A DNA stretch of 64,000 nucleotides from CAWJJM01 sp963843275 (GTDB lineage: Bacteria > Acidobacteriota > Thermoanaerobaculia > Multivoradales > JBCCEF01). The DNA is taken from assembly GCA_963843275.1 (NCBI GenBank), contig CAWJJM010000003.1, forward strand, positions 168,172 through 232,171. Direction: 5' to 3'. This document shows, in pieces, positions 47,041 to 54,520 of the stretch. The first letter of the stretch is position 1; the number at the start of each line of letters is the position of its first letter. Both the position numbers and the translations under genes were made by a program. The notes below the pieces were generated by a model. That model was not told the DNA's origin, searched no databases, and saw only the letters and a program-made list of their open reading frames with translations.

Positions 47041-47562
47041 CGCCGCCCGTGCCACGTCGCGCCGCGGCCCGCCGGCGCGAGACCGGGCGCGCAGGGCCCG
47101 CGCGGCCTGGCCGCGCGAGCCCCACGAGGCGCTCCCTGGTCCGATCTCGCGGCGAGAGGGCGGAGGCGGGTGTGGCCGCAAAGAGCGCGAGGGAGGGAGG
47201 CTGAGGCGACCCTCCGGCGCCGCCGCCCGCCGGCGCGAGACCGGGCGCGCAGCACCCGGGCGAGCCGTCCGCGCGAGCCCCGCGCGGCGCACCCCTGGCC
47301 CGATCTCGCGGCGAGAGGGTGGAGGCGGGTGTGGCTTCAGGGAGCGCGAGGGAGGGAGGCTGAGGCGTACTTCAGTACGCCGCAGGCCTTCCGCGCGAGC
47401 CCCGTGCGGCGCTCCCTGGTCCGATCTCGCGGCGAGAGGGCGGAGGCGGGTGTGGCTGCAAGGAGCGCGAGGGAGGGAGGCTGAGGCGTACTTCAGTACG
47501 CCGCAGGCCTTCCGAGCGAGCAGCGACGCCGCAGACGCGCCCGCATCCGCCCTCTCGCGGCA
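47041..47562 (-). repeat. Stop-adjacent structured repeat, locus 4 (three partial units)
   Basis: This 522-base gap holds no gene. On the minus strand it starts at once after the stop codon of the 47563 gene with GCGAGAGGGCGGATGCGG, and reads through a hairpin GGCGTAC-TGAA-GTACGCC (47485-47502), then repeats. GATCTCGCGGCGAGAG recurs at 47143, 47302 and 47423. A second perfect hairpin lies at 47364-47381 and a decayed one near 47204. The 28-base phrase from CCCGCCGGCGCGAGACC recurs at 47068 and 47226. Unit spacing is 121-159 bases. Confidence 0.75.
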
Positions 47563-48294
47563 CTAGGGGTCGGCGGTGAGCAGAAGCACCAGCGGTGGCG
47601 CCGCGTCGTCGAGGCGGACGGTGCCGACCACCACCGTCTCGCCGCGGTCCAGGCCCAGGCTGGACTGCAGCAGCCGTCCGGGCTGGACGGGCGGGGGCGG
47701 GCCGGCGCCGCGCACGGCCGGCGGCAGCGCGGTGAGGCTCACCTGGCGGATCTCCACCCGGGCCGGGTCGAGCCCGGCCGCCGGGGCCACCTCGAGGTCG
47801 AGCTGGTAGGGCTGATCGCCCGGCCCGCGCAGCCGCAGCAGGCCGCCGCGGGCGGTGCGCAGCAGGGCGGTGTCGACGCGCTGGAAGCCGGCGACGCCGA
47901 GGTGCTGCCCGGCGTCGCGCAGGGCGGCCGCCGCGCCGGAGGGCAGCCCGGAGGGCAGGCCGCCGCGGCCGGGGGCCAGCAGGTCGAGCCGCAGGTCGAC
48001 GGCGTGGCTCTGGGCATCGACCTCGGCCAGTCGCCGGGCGAACCTGCGCTGCACGTCGGCGGGGGCGAGCAGGCGGAGGTGGCCTTCCTGGCTCTCGACC
48101 ACCCGGCAGTCGGCGGCGCCGCCGGCGCAGGACTCCCAGGCCAGGGTCTCGGCGACGCGCGGGTCGACGCCGCCGAGCAGGTGGTCGCGGCGCAGCGGCT
48201 CCGCCGCGGCCGCGGTGGCGGCGCCCGCCGCCGGGGCGAGGAGGGTCGCGGCGGCGCACAACGCCACGGCGAGGGGGAGGGGACGAGGGGACAT
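47563..48294 (-). CDS. Secreted protein, possibly secretin-related
   Basis: A 243-residue exported protein with GGAGGAACCC before the ATG and a signal ending AAGAATAAAA. The mature part has two cysteines (ESCAGGAADCRVVES), a helix VQRRFARRLAEVDAQS, and closing strands GRLLQSSLGLDRGETVVVGTVRL and LVLLLTADP. The ending resembles the final strands and GETVVVGT turn of secretin-type channel proteins, but the rest is too short for one. I would not assign a function. The structured repeat begins directly after its stop codon. Confidence 0.65.
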   Translation of the reverse strand: MSPRPLPLAVALCAAATLLAPAAGAATAAAAEPLRRDHLLGGVDPRVAETLAWESCAGGAADCRVVESQEGHLRLLAPADVQRRFARRLAEVDAQSHAVDLRLDLLAPGRGGLPSGLPSGAAAALRDAGQHLGVAGFQRVDTALLRTARGGLLRLRGPGDQPYQLDLEVAPAAGLDPARVEIRQVSLTALPPAVRGAGPPPPVQPGRLLQSSLGLDRGETVVVGTVRLDDAAPPLVLLLTADP

Positions 48295-48413
48295 GGGTTC
48301 CTCCGTTTCGTGGATGGGACGACGCTCTCTCCCCTTGAACGGACGGGGCGGCGAAAGCGTCGCTGGGAGCGCCGTCCGGCCTGATAGGCTCGACCGCCCG
48401 AGAGGAGATCCCG

Positions 48414-49520
48414 ATGACCCCCGAAGACGCCGCCGCCGCGGAGCTCGAGTCCGTCCTGCGTACCTGGGACGGCCTCGGTGTGGTGAGCCGGTTCGACGCC
48501 GCGACCGGAGCCTGGTTCTTCGTCGCCCTGCACGACGCCACGCTGGGGCGGCCGAGCGGCGGCACCCGGATGAAGCGCTACCCGTCGCCGGCCGCCGCGC
48601 TGCGCGACGCCCAGCGGCTGGCCGAGGGGATGACCGCGAAGTGGGCGGTGGCCGGGATCCCGTACGGCGGCGGCAAGGCGGTGATCGCGCTGGCGGCCCC
48701 GCTGCCGGCGGAGGAGCGGCGCGGCCTGCTGCGGCGCTACGGCCGGTTCGTCGAGTCGCTGGGCGGATTGTTCGCGACCGGCGAGGACCTGGGGACGACC
48801 CCCGACGACATGGCGGACATCGCCGCCGCCACCCGGTACGTGCTCGGCGGCCACGGCGGCGGCGGCCGGCTGGTGGACCCCGGGCCGTTCACCGCCCACG
48901 GCGTGGCGGCGGCGATGAGCGCGGCGCTGGCCCACGTCGACGGTGACGGCTCGCTGGCCGACCGGCGGGTGGCCGTGCAGGGGGTCGGGGACGTCGGCCT
49001 GCCGCTGGCCCGCCGGCTGCGCGCCGGCGGCGCCGCCCTGGCGATCGCCGACGTCGACGGCGAGCGGGCGGCCGCGGTGGCCGCCGAGCTGGGGGCCGAG
49101 CGGGTCGACGCCGAGGCCATCTACGACGTCGAGTGCGACGTCTTCGCCCCCTGCGCGGTGGGCGCCACGGTCAACCACGACACCATCCCGCGGCTGGCCT
49201 GCCGGGTGGTGTGCGGCTCGGCCAACAACCAGCTCGCCGACGACGCGGACGCCGAGCGCCTGCACCGGCGCGGCATCCTCTACGCACCCGACTACGTGGC
49301 CAACGCCGGCGGCGCCATCGCCTTCGCCCACCTGGCGGAGGCGCCGGAGGCCACCCGCGAGGAGCTGTTCGCCCGCGTCGGTGCCCTGCGCGGCGTGCTC
49401 GACGAGGTGTTCTCCGAGGCCGCGGAGCACGAGGAGTCGCCGCTGCGCGCCGCCGCCCGCCGCGTCGAGCGGACCCTCGCCGCCGGCCCCGCCCCGGCCG
49501 ACCGGGAGCCGGCGGCGTGA
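48414..49520 (+). CDS. Leucine-dehydrogenase-like amino acid dehydrogenase
   Basis: A 368-residue Glu/Leu/Phe/Val dehydrogenase. GRPSGGTRMKRYPS and EGMTAKWAVAGIPYGGGKAV hold Lys76 and Lys88, the carboxylate-binding and catalytic lysines, the second in GGGK as in leucine dehydrogenase. TGEDLGTTPDDMADIA, the NAD-binding loop VAVQGVGDVGLPLARRL, and CGSANNQLADD follow. It would oxidatively deaminate branched-chain amino acids to 2-oxo acids with NAD. GAGAGGAG lies eight bases before the ATG. Its stop codon overlaps the next gene, a peptidase, so peptide and amino acid breakdown may be linked. Confidence 0.9.
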   Translation: MTPEDAAAAELESVLRTWDGLGVVSRFDAATGAWFFVALHDATLGRPSGGTRMKRYPSPAAALRDAQRLAEGMTAKWAVAGIPYGGGKAVIALAAPLPAEERRGLLRRYGRFVESLGGLFATGEDLGTTPDDMADIAAATRYVLGGHGGGGRLVDPGPFTAHGVAAAMSAALAHVDGDGSLADRRVAVQGVGDVGLPLARRLRAGGAALAIADVDGERAAAVAAELGAERVDAEAIYDVECDVFAPCAVGATVNHDTIPRLACRVVCGSANNQLADDADAERLHRRGILYAPDYVANAGGAIAFAHLAEAPEATREELFARVGALRGVLDEVFSEAAEHEESPLRAAARRVERTLAAGPAPADREPAA

Positions 49521-50242
49521 GCGCGCTGCCGGCCGTGATGCGCCGGCTGCTGCTGATCTCCAACTCGACGCAGCACGGCTCCGGCTACCTCGACCACTGC
49601 GCCGGCGAGCTGGCCGACTTCCTCGGCGCGGTCGAGCGCGTCGTCTTCGTGCCCTACGCCCTCGCCGACCGGCGCGGTTACACCGCCAAGGCGCGCGCGC
49701 GCTTCTCCCGGCTCGGGCTGGCGCTCGACGGGCTCGACGAGGCGGTCGACCCGGTGGCCGCGGTGGCCGCGGCGCCGGCGCTCTTCGTCGGCGGCGGCAA
49801 CACTTTCCGGCTGCTGGCCGAGCTCCACGCCACCGGGGTCCTCGGTGCGATCCGCGAGCGGGTCGCCGCCGGCGTCCCTTACGTCGGCACCAGCGCCGGC
49901 TCCAACGTCGCCTGCCCGACGATCCGCACCACCAACGACATGCCGATCGTCGAGCCGCCGAGCTTCCGCGCGCTCGACCTCGTCCCCTTCCAGATCAACC
50001 CCCACTACCTCGACCCCGAGCCCGGCTCGACCCACCAGGGCGAGACCCGCGAGCAGCGCCTCCGCGAGTACCTGGAGGAGAACGAGCGCCCGGTGGTGGG
50101 CCTGCGCGAGGGGTCGATGCTGCGCGTCGAGGGCGGCCGGCTCACCCTGCTCGGCAGCACGCCGGCCCGTCTCTTCCGCCGCGGTGTCGAGCCGGTCGAG
50201 CTCGCGCCGCCGGCGCGGCTCGACGAGCTGCTGCGCGGCTGA
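49517..50242 (+). CDS. pepE: Dipeptidase E (aspartyl dipeptidase, S51)
   Basis: A 241-residue serine peptidase that cleaves Asp-X dipeptides. RLLLISNSTQHGSGYLDH matches the family's start. Ser126 in VGTSAGSNVA is the nucleophile, followed by INPHYLDPEPGSTHQGETRE with the likely catalytic His and conserved Glu. FVGGGNTFRLL is also typical. GTG 49517 overlaps the dehydrogenase stop codon; an ATG at 49538 begins nearer the E. coli N-terminus and is an alternative. Last gene before the cytochrome locus, converging with ccsBA. Confidence 0.92.
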   Translation: MSALPAVMRRLLLISNSTQHGSGYLDHCAGELADFLGAVERVVFVPYALADRRGYTAKARARFSRLGLALDGLDEAVDPVAAVAAAPALFVGGGNTFRLLAELHATGVLGAIRERVAAGVPYVGTSAGSNVACPTIRTTNDMPIVEPPSFRALDLVPFQINPHYLDPEPGSTHQGETREQRLREYLEENERPVVGLREGSMLRVEGGRLTLLGSTPARLFRRGVEPVELAPPARLDELLRG

Positions 50243-50271
50243 GCCCCCGCCGGTCCTCCGCTGCCGCCACG

Positions 50272-50298
50272 AAAAAGCCCGCCGCGTGGGCGGCGGGC
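50272..50298 (-). terminator. Rho-independent terminator of ccsBA
   Basis: On the minus strand a perfect 9-bp stem (GCCCGCCGC, loop CCAC, GCGGCGGGC) is followed by TTTTTC. It lies 84 bases after the ccsBA stop codon. Confidence 0.8.
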
Positions 50299-50306
50299 GG
50301 AGAAGG

Positions 50307-50356
50307 CCCCCTCCCGGGCCGTTTGAAAGGGGACGGGGGGACGGCCCGAGAGGGGG
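50307..50356. terminator. Long hairpin between convergent genes
   Basis: The 16-base arm CCCCCTCCCGGGCCGT (50307-50322) pairs with ACGGCCCGAGAGGGGG (50341-50356) with one mismatch, around an 18-base loop. There is no T run. It sits between pepE and ccsBA, so it may help stop transcription in both directions. Confidence 0.45.
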
Positions 50357-50381
50357 TGAAACGGTGCGATGTCGCCGGCGA

Positions 50382-52727
50382 TCAGATGCCGGCGGCCACC
50401 AGCGGCCCGTGGGCCGCGACACTGCGGCGGTGGGCGACGTAGCCCGCCGCCAGGAACACCAGCTCCAGGACGCCGATCCCGGCCATCCACTCCACCAGAC
50501 CGCCGCTGCCGAAGCCGTAGGAGTGCAGCCCGGTGGTGAGCACGAAGTTCACCCCCAGGTAGGTCATCAGCACCGCCCAGAAGGCGACGATCGACGCGGC
50601 GGCGACGCCGAAGGCGCCGATCTGCCGGTCGAAGCGGCTGTGCAGGATCGCCATGTAGGCGAGGAAGGCGATCAGCGACCAGACCTCCTTGGGGTCCCAT
50701 CCCCAGTACCGTCCCCAGGAGGAGGCCGCCCAGATCGAGCCGGTGATGATGCCGGCCGCGAGCAGCAGCGAGCCGACGTGCATGTACCAGTAGAGGAGCT
50801 GGTTCATGCGCGCCGCCGCCGCGCGCCGGGCCGGCGCGAAGATCTCGAGGCCGACCTGCATGTGCGCGATCAGCACGCCGAGCGCCAGCACCGAGTAGCT
50901 GACCATGATGATCGGCACGTGGATCGCCAGCCACGGGGTCCCGGCGAGCACCGGCGCGATCGGGTGGATGAAGGGGTCGACCGGCAGCAGGTCGACCAGC
51001 ATCATGGTGAGGGCGGACATCGCCGCCGCGTTGAAGATGACCAGCCGGTTGCGCAGCAGGGCGGCGGCCACCAGGGCGAAGAGCCCCACGCCCCAGGCCA
51101 GGAAGAGCATCGACTCGTACATGTTCGACGCCGGGATGCGCCCGGCCACCTGCCAGCGCACCGCGATCCCCCACGTCATCACGGCGAAGCCGGCGGTGAG
51201 CGCGACCACCGCCGCCAGGTCGAGGGCGCGGCGCGGCCGCAGCAGCGCCGCCAGCGCCAGCAGGGTGGCCGGCAGCAGGATCCACCAGGCCAGCCGGGAC
51301 GGCCGGACGTGGTTGTAGGTCAGCTCCTTGCCGAGGGCGGCGAAGGCGGGCCAGCCGGCCGGCGGCGCGGCGCGGCGCGCCTGGTACCAGTCGGCCAGGG
51401 CGGCGGCGCTGTCGACGTTCGCGGGCAGGGTGTCCCAGCGGGCGTCGACGTCGGCCGGCGGCAGGACCCGCAGCGCGTCGCGCTGCAGGAAGCTCTGCAT
51501 CCACAGCAGCCGGCCCTCGAGCTTCTGAGCGTCCTTGAGCACCGGGGTCAGGGGCTGGTCGTGGTCGGCGGCGGCGTGCGCCTGGGCGATGAGCTGCATC
51601 AGCTGCGGGTTGCCCGCCAGCGCGGCGAACGACGCGGGGCCGCCGGCCAGCCCGGCGGCGGCGGCGAGGCGGCCGCTCCCCACCTTCACCACCGGCTCGT
51701 GGGTCCAGTCCTGCGGTGCGAAGGCCCAGCCGAGGACGACCGCTACCGGGTCCTGCCCCTGCCAGCCGGCCTTGGCGCCGGTGACGTTCCACACCGCCTC
51801 GCGGGCGAGGGTGTCGAGCGGCATCACCCGGCCGTCGTGCTGGACCGGCAGGGTGCGCACGGCGGCGACCACCTCGGGCGGGGCCACGGTCGCCGCCGCC
51901 CGGGCGGCGGGCGCCGGCGCGGCGAGCGCGGCGGCGAGCAGCAGCGGCAGGGCCACGGCGGCGGCGCGCCGGGCGCGGCCCGTCGTCTCCCGGGCCGCGG
52001 CCCGCTCGGCGTCGCGGCGGGCCAGAGCGCGCGCCTGCACGATGCGGGTGCCGAGCACCGTCGCCATCCCGCCGAGGAGCAGGAAGTAGCCGAGGAAGAC
52101 GATCAGCTTGCCGGGATCGCGGGAGACGGTGAGGATCGACATCTCCCGTCCGCCCGACTGTTGGTAGCTCGACTGGAAGAACTTGACGCCGCGGTAGGTG
52201 AGCTCCTGGTTCATCTGGATGACGGCCGGGAAGGTCGTCCCCAGCTCGCGGTCGGTCACGGTCACCCGGCTGCGGAACATCGCCGGCCGCATGGTGCCGG
52301 GGTAGGTGTCGATCTCGAACGAGTCGAGGCGGATCGAGAAGGGCAGCGTGGCGACGCTTCCCTGCGCCCCGTCCCGCAGGGCGAACTGGTTGCCTTCCTG
52401 CCCCTCCCACAGGGCGAGGCTGCCCTCCGTCTTCAGCGCCGCCGTGGCGAGCGCGCCGACCAGGATGAGCAGCAGCGCGGTGTGGGTGAGCAGGAAGCCG
52501 ATGCGGTGGTTGCCGGGCGGCCAGCGCTTGGCGATGGCGCAGGCGGTGTTGACGGCGAGCAGTGCCAGGAGAGCCTGGAACCAACCCGCGTAGTAGACGA
52601 GCTGACCGGCGGCGTCGGTGCCGCGCGCCGACTCGACCATGGTGCCGGCGGCGAGCGCCCCGAGCAGCGCGATCAGCAGGATGACGGTGAGCTTGAGCGA
52701 TGCGAGTGCGTCGAAGACCTTCTTCAT
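50382..52727 (-). CDS. ccsBA: Fused ResB-CcsA cytochrome c synthetase (System II)
   Basis: A 781-residue fusion of the two System II haem-ligation proteins, which carry haem across the membrane and attach it to CXXCH. The ResB half (about 1-240) has three N-terminal helices (LTVILLIALLGALAAGTMVE, GFLLTHTALLLILVGALAT), the periplasmic TDRELGTTFPAVIQMNQELTY domain, and a fourth helix. A periplasmic linker with QHDGRVMPLDTLAREAVWNV follows. The CcsA half (about 480-770) has RWQVAGRIPASNMYESMLFL and the WWD motif (SWGRYWGWDPKEVWSLIAF), with conserved His in HVPIIMVSYS and HSRFDRQIG. It is divergent from the six-haem cytochrome gene, an obvious substrate. Confidence 0.94.
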   Translation of the reverse strand: MKKVFDALASLKLTVILLIALLGALAAGTMVESARGTDAAGQLVYYAGWFQALLALLAVNTACAIAKRWPPGNHRIGFLLTHTALLLILVGALATAALKTEGSLALWEGQEGNQFALRDGAQGSVATLPFSIRLDSFEIDTYPGTMRPAMFRSRVTVTDRELGTTFPAVIQMNQELTYRGVKFFQSSYQQSGGREMSILTVSRDPGKLIVFLGYFLLLGGMATVLGTRIVQARALARRDAERAAARETTGRARRAAAVALPLLLAAALAAPAPAARAAATVAPPEVVAAVRTLPVQHDGRVMPLDTLAREAVWNVTGAKAGWQGQDPVAVVLGWAFAPQDWTHEPVVKVGSGRLAAAAGLAGGPASFAALAGNPQLMQLIAQAHAAADHDQPLTPVLKDAQKLEGRLLWMQSFLQRDALRVLPPADVDARWDTLPANVDSAAALADWYQARRAAPPAGWPAFAALGKELTYNHVRPSRLAWWILLPATLLALAALLRPRRALDLAAVVALTAGFAVMTWGIAVRWQVAGRIPASNMYESMLFLAWGVGLFALVAAALLRNRLVIFNAAAMSALTMMLVDLLPVDPFIHPIAPVLAGTPWLAIHVPIIMVSYSVLALGVLIAHMQVGLEIFAPARRAAAARMNQLLYWYMHVGSLLLAAGIITGSIWAASSWGRYWGWDPKEVWSLIAFLAYMAILHSRFDRQIGAFGVAAASIVAFWAVLMTYLGVNFVLTTGLHSYGFGSGGLVEWMAGIGVLELVFLAAGYVAHRRSVAAHGPLVAAGI

Positions 52728-53172
52728 GGTGGTGCGTCCCCTTTCGCCCGGCAGGGTATCCGGCCGCGGAGCGCGGCGCGCCGTCAAGCCGGGCGAGCCA
52801 ATTCCCGCCCCGCGGGGTGAGCGGGTAGGCCGTCCGGGGACGTTCCCCGCGCCACCCCCGTGGGTATGGGAGGCGCGTCGCCGGCGCGACATCCTCGGCA
52901 CCCAGAGAGCGCACCTCCGAGCCGTCTGCCGTGGGTCTCGAGGAGGCGCCAGGTTCGATGGGTGGCGTTGCAGGGCGCCTTCCGAGGCACCAGGAAACGG
53001 AAACCGAGAGGAGGTGGAGCGGTCCGGCACGATTCACGGCGAGCTTGTGAAAGTTTTCACAAGTCCTCCGCGACCCGGCGCTTGACGAGCTTCGAAGCAG
53101 TATCCGTAGGACTTCGGTGACATGACGATCCGTTCCAATCCAGACCACTTCCAAGCGAGGAGAGATCTCGCC
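52728..53172. promoter_or_regulatory. 445-base divergent control region
   Basis: This gap between ccsBA (minus) and the six-haem cytochrome gene (plus) holds no convincing gene; an 86-codon frame at 52860-53120 has no family features. It contains the palindrome at 53044-53063 and a TTGACG at 53082-53087. A -10 box at the right spacing is weak. If TTGACG is the -35, transcription starts near 53118 and the palindrome centre lies at about -64, the usual class I activator distance. Confidence 0.55.
53044..53063. promoter_or_regulatory. CRP/FNR-type operator
   Basis: A perfect inverted repeat, CTTGTGAAAGTTTTCACAAG. Its core TGTGA-N6-TCACA is the consensus of E. coli CRP. In GC-rich DNA this AT-rich palindrome is unlikely by chance. 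A CRP/FNR-family regulator is a natural candidate for a respiratory cytochrome, but no such gene is in the window. Confidence 0.65.
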
Positions 53173-54301
53173 ATGATTCGAGGTACCAGAGCGCTCCCCA
53201 TCCTGATCGCCGCCGCGGCGATCGCACTCGTCGCCATGCCGGCGGCGGCGTTCCACAGTGGCGGCGTCGCGCACTGCAACGGCTGCCACACCATGCACAA
53301 CAGCGAGAACGGCGCCATCATGGCCAACGGCGGCAGCCCCGGCCAGGGCGTCAACGCCTACCTGCTGCAGGGCGCCACGCCGTCCGACACCTGCCTGTCC
53401 TGCCACGCCGGCGACGGCGGCAGCTACCACGTGCTGGCCAGCGACCCGCTGGTGCCGACCAGCGAGCGCGGCGCCGGCGACTTCGTCTTCCTGACCGAGG
53501 ACAACATCAACGACGGCCACGCCGGCGCCAGCAACCCGATCCTGGGCTACGCCGCGGGCCACAACATCGTCGCCCCGGCCACGGCATCGCGGCCGACCCG
53601 GTGCTCAGCCACCGCCCCGGGCGGCACCTTCCCGTCGGCCGACCTGGCCTGCTCGAGCTGCCACGACCCGCACGGCACCGACGCGTTCCGCCTGCTCTAC
53701 GGCGCCAACCGCCTGGTCCGCACCGACGGCATCGACCTACATGTTCCCCAACGCGGCTCCGGACGGCCGTCGGTCTCGGCCTGTTCTTCGGGGTCGAGGG
53801 CAACGCCAACCACACCGCCTACCAGGCCGGCATGAGCGCCTGGTGCGCCAACTGCCACGGCGACTTCCACAACAACGCCGCGGCGACTGCATCCACCCGT
53901 CCGGCACCCCGCTCGGCAACGACATCGCGGCCGCCTACAACGCGTACAACGGCACCACCGACTGCGTGAACAACCCGCCGACCGCGGCCGGCGCCCTGCG
54001 GCACCGGCACCCAGGCGACCGCGTACCTGGCGCAGGTCCCGTTCGAGGATCCGGCCAACACCACCACCTCGACCGCGGGCCCGACCGTCGAGCAGCCGCG
54101 TGATGTGCCTGACCTGCCACCGCGCGCACGCGACCTCGTCGCCCGAACGCGGGCCGCTGGGACTTCAACGTCGCGCTGCTGGACGAGGACGGCGAGGAGT
54201 CGGGTTCGTACGCGCTGCCGAACCCCTACGACGCCAACCAGCGGTCGCTGTGCAACAAGTGCCACAGCAAGGACGAGTTCGACACCCTGCCGACCCCGTA
54301 A
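53173..54301 (+). pseudogene. omcS-like: OmcS-like six-haem cytochrome, gene with eight frameshifts
   Basis: The ATG at 53173 has GAGGAG upstream and starts a signal peptide ending PAAA-FHSGG. The mature start FHSGGVAHCNGCHTMHNS, then LLQGATPSDTCLSCH, GHNIVA, APGGTF, CSSCHDPHG, WCANCH, CLTCHRAHA and LCNKCHSKD follow the order and wording of Geobacter OmcS, the filament-forming six-haem nanowire cytochrome, as I remember it. His42 (mature 16, in CHTMH) corresponds to the OmcS residue that ligates a haem of the neighbouring subunit. The reading frame changes eight times: near 53577, 53607, 53737, 53767, 53880, 53998, 54098 and 54143. With two bases added and six removed it is 374 residues and ends at TAA 54301. 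All six CXXCH survive and no in-frame stop appears, so error is likelier than decay. Confidence 0.85.
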
Positions 54302-54334
54302 GGTCGTCGTCGGTTGCGTTGATCTGATCTCGAC

Positions 54335-54369
54335 GCCCGGGAGGAGGCTCCTCCCGGGCGGTTTCTTTT
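54335..54369 (+). terminator. Rho-independent terminator after the OmcS-like gene
   Basis: A perfect 11-bp stem (GCCCGGGAGGA, loop GGC, TCCTCCCGGGC) is followed by GGTTTCTTTT. It begins 34 bases after the stop codon and separates the cytochrome gene from the barrel operon. Confidence 0.85.
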
Positions 54370-54520
54370 CTGGGGCCGACAGCCCGCCCGGGAAGGTGGG
54401 AGAGACGGCCCTCCCGGCGCTCTTTCCGCACCACCCTGCAACATGGTGATTCACGCGGCGGACTCCGGGATGATGGCCGCGGCGGCCGAAACGCGCCGCC
54501 GCGAACGCGGAGAGGAACAC

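Noticed and set aside
47041..47562. CRISPR array
   Set aside because: Repeats are 120-160 bases apart, imperfect, and have no unique spacers or cas genes; they belong to the dispersed stop-adjacent family.
52860..53120. 86-codon frame in the divergent control region
   Set aside because: No ribosome-binding site or family features, and it overlaps the operator and promoter signals.
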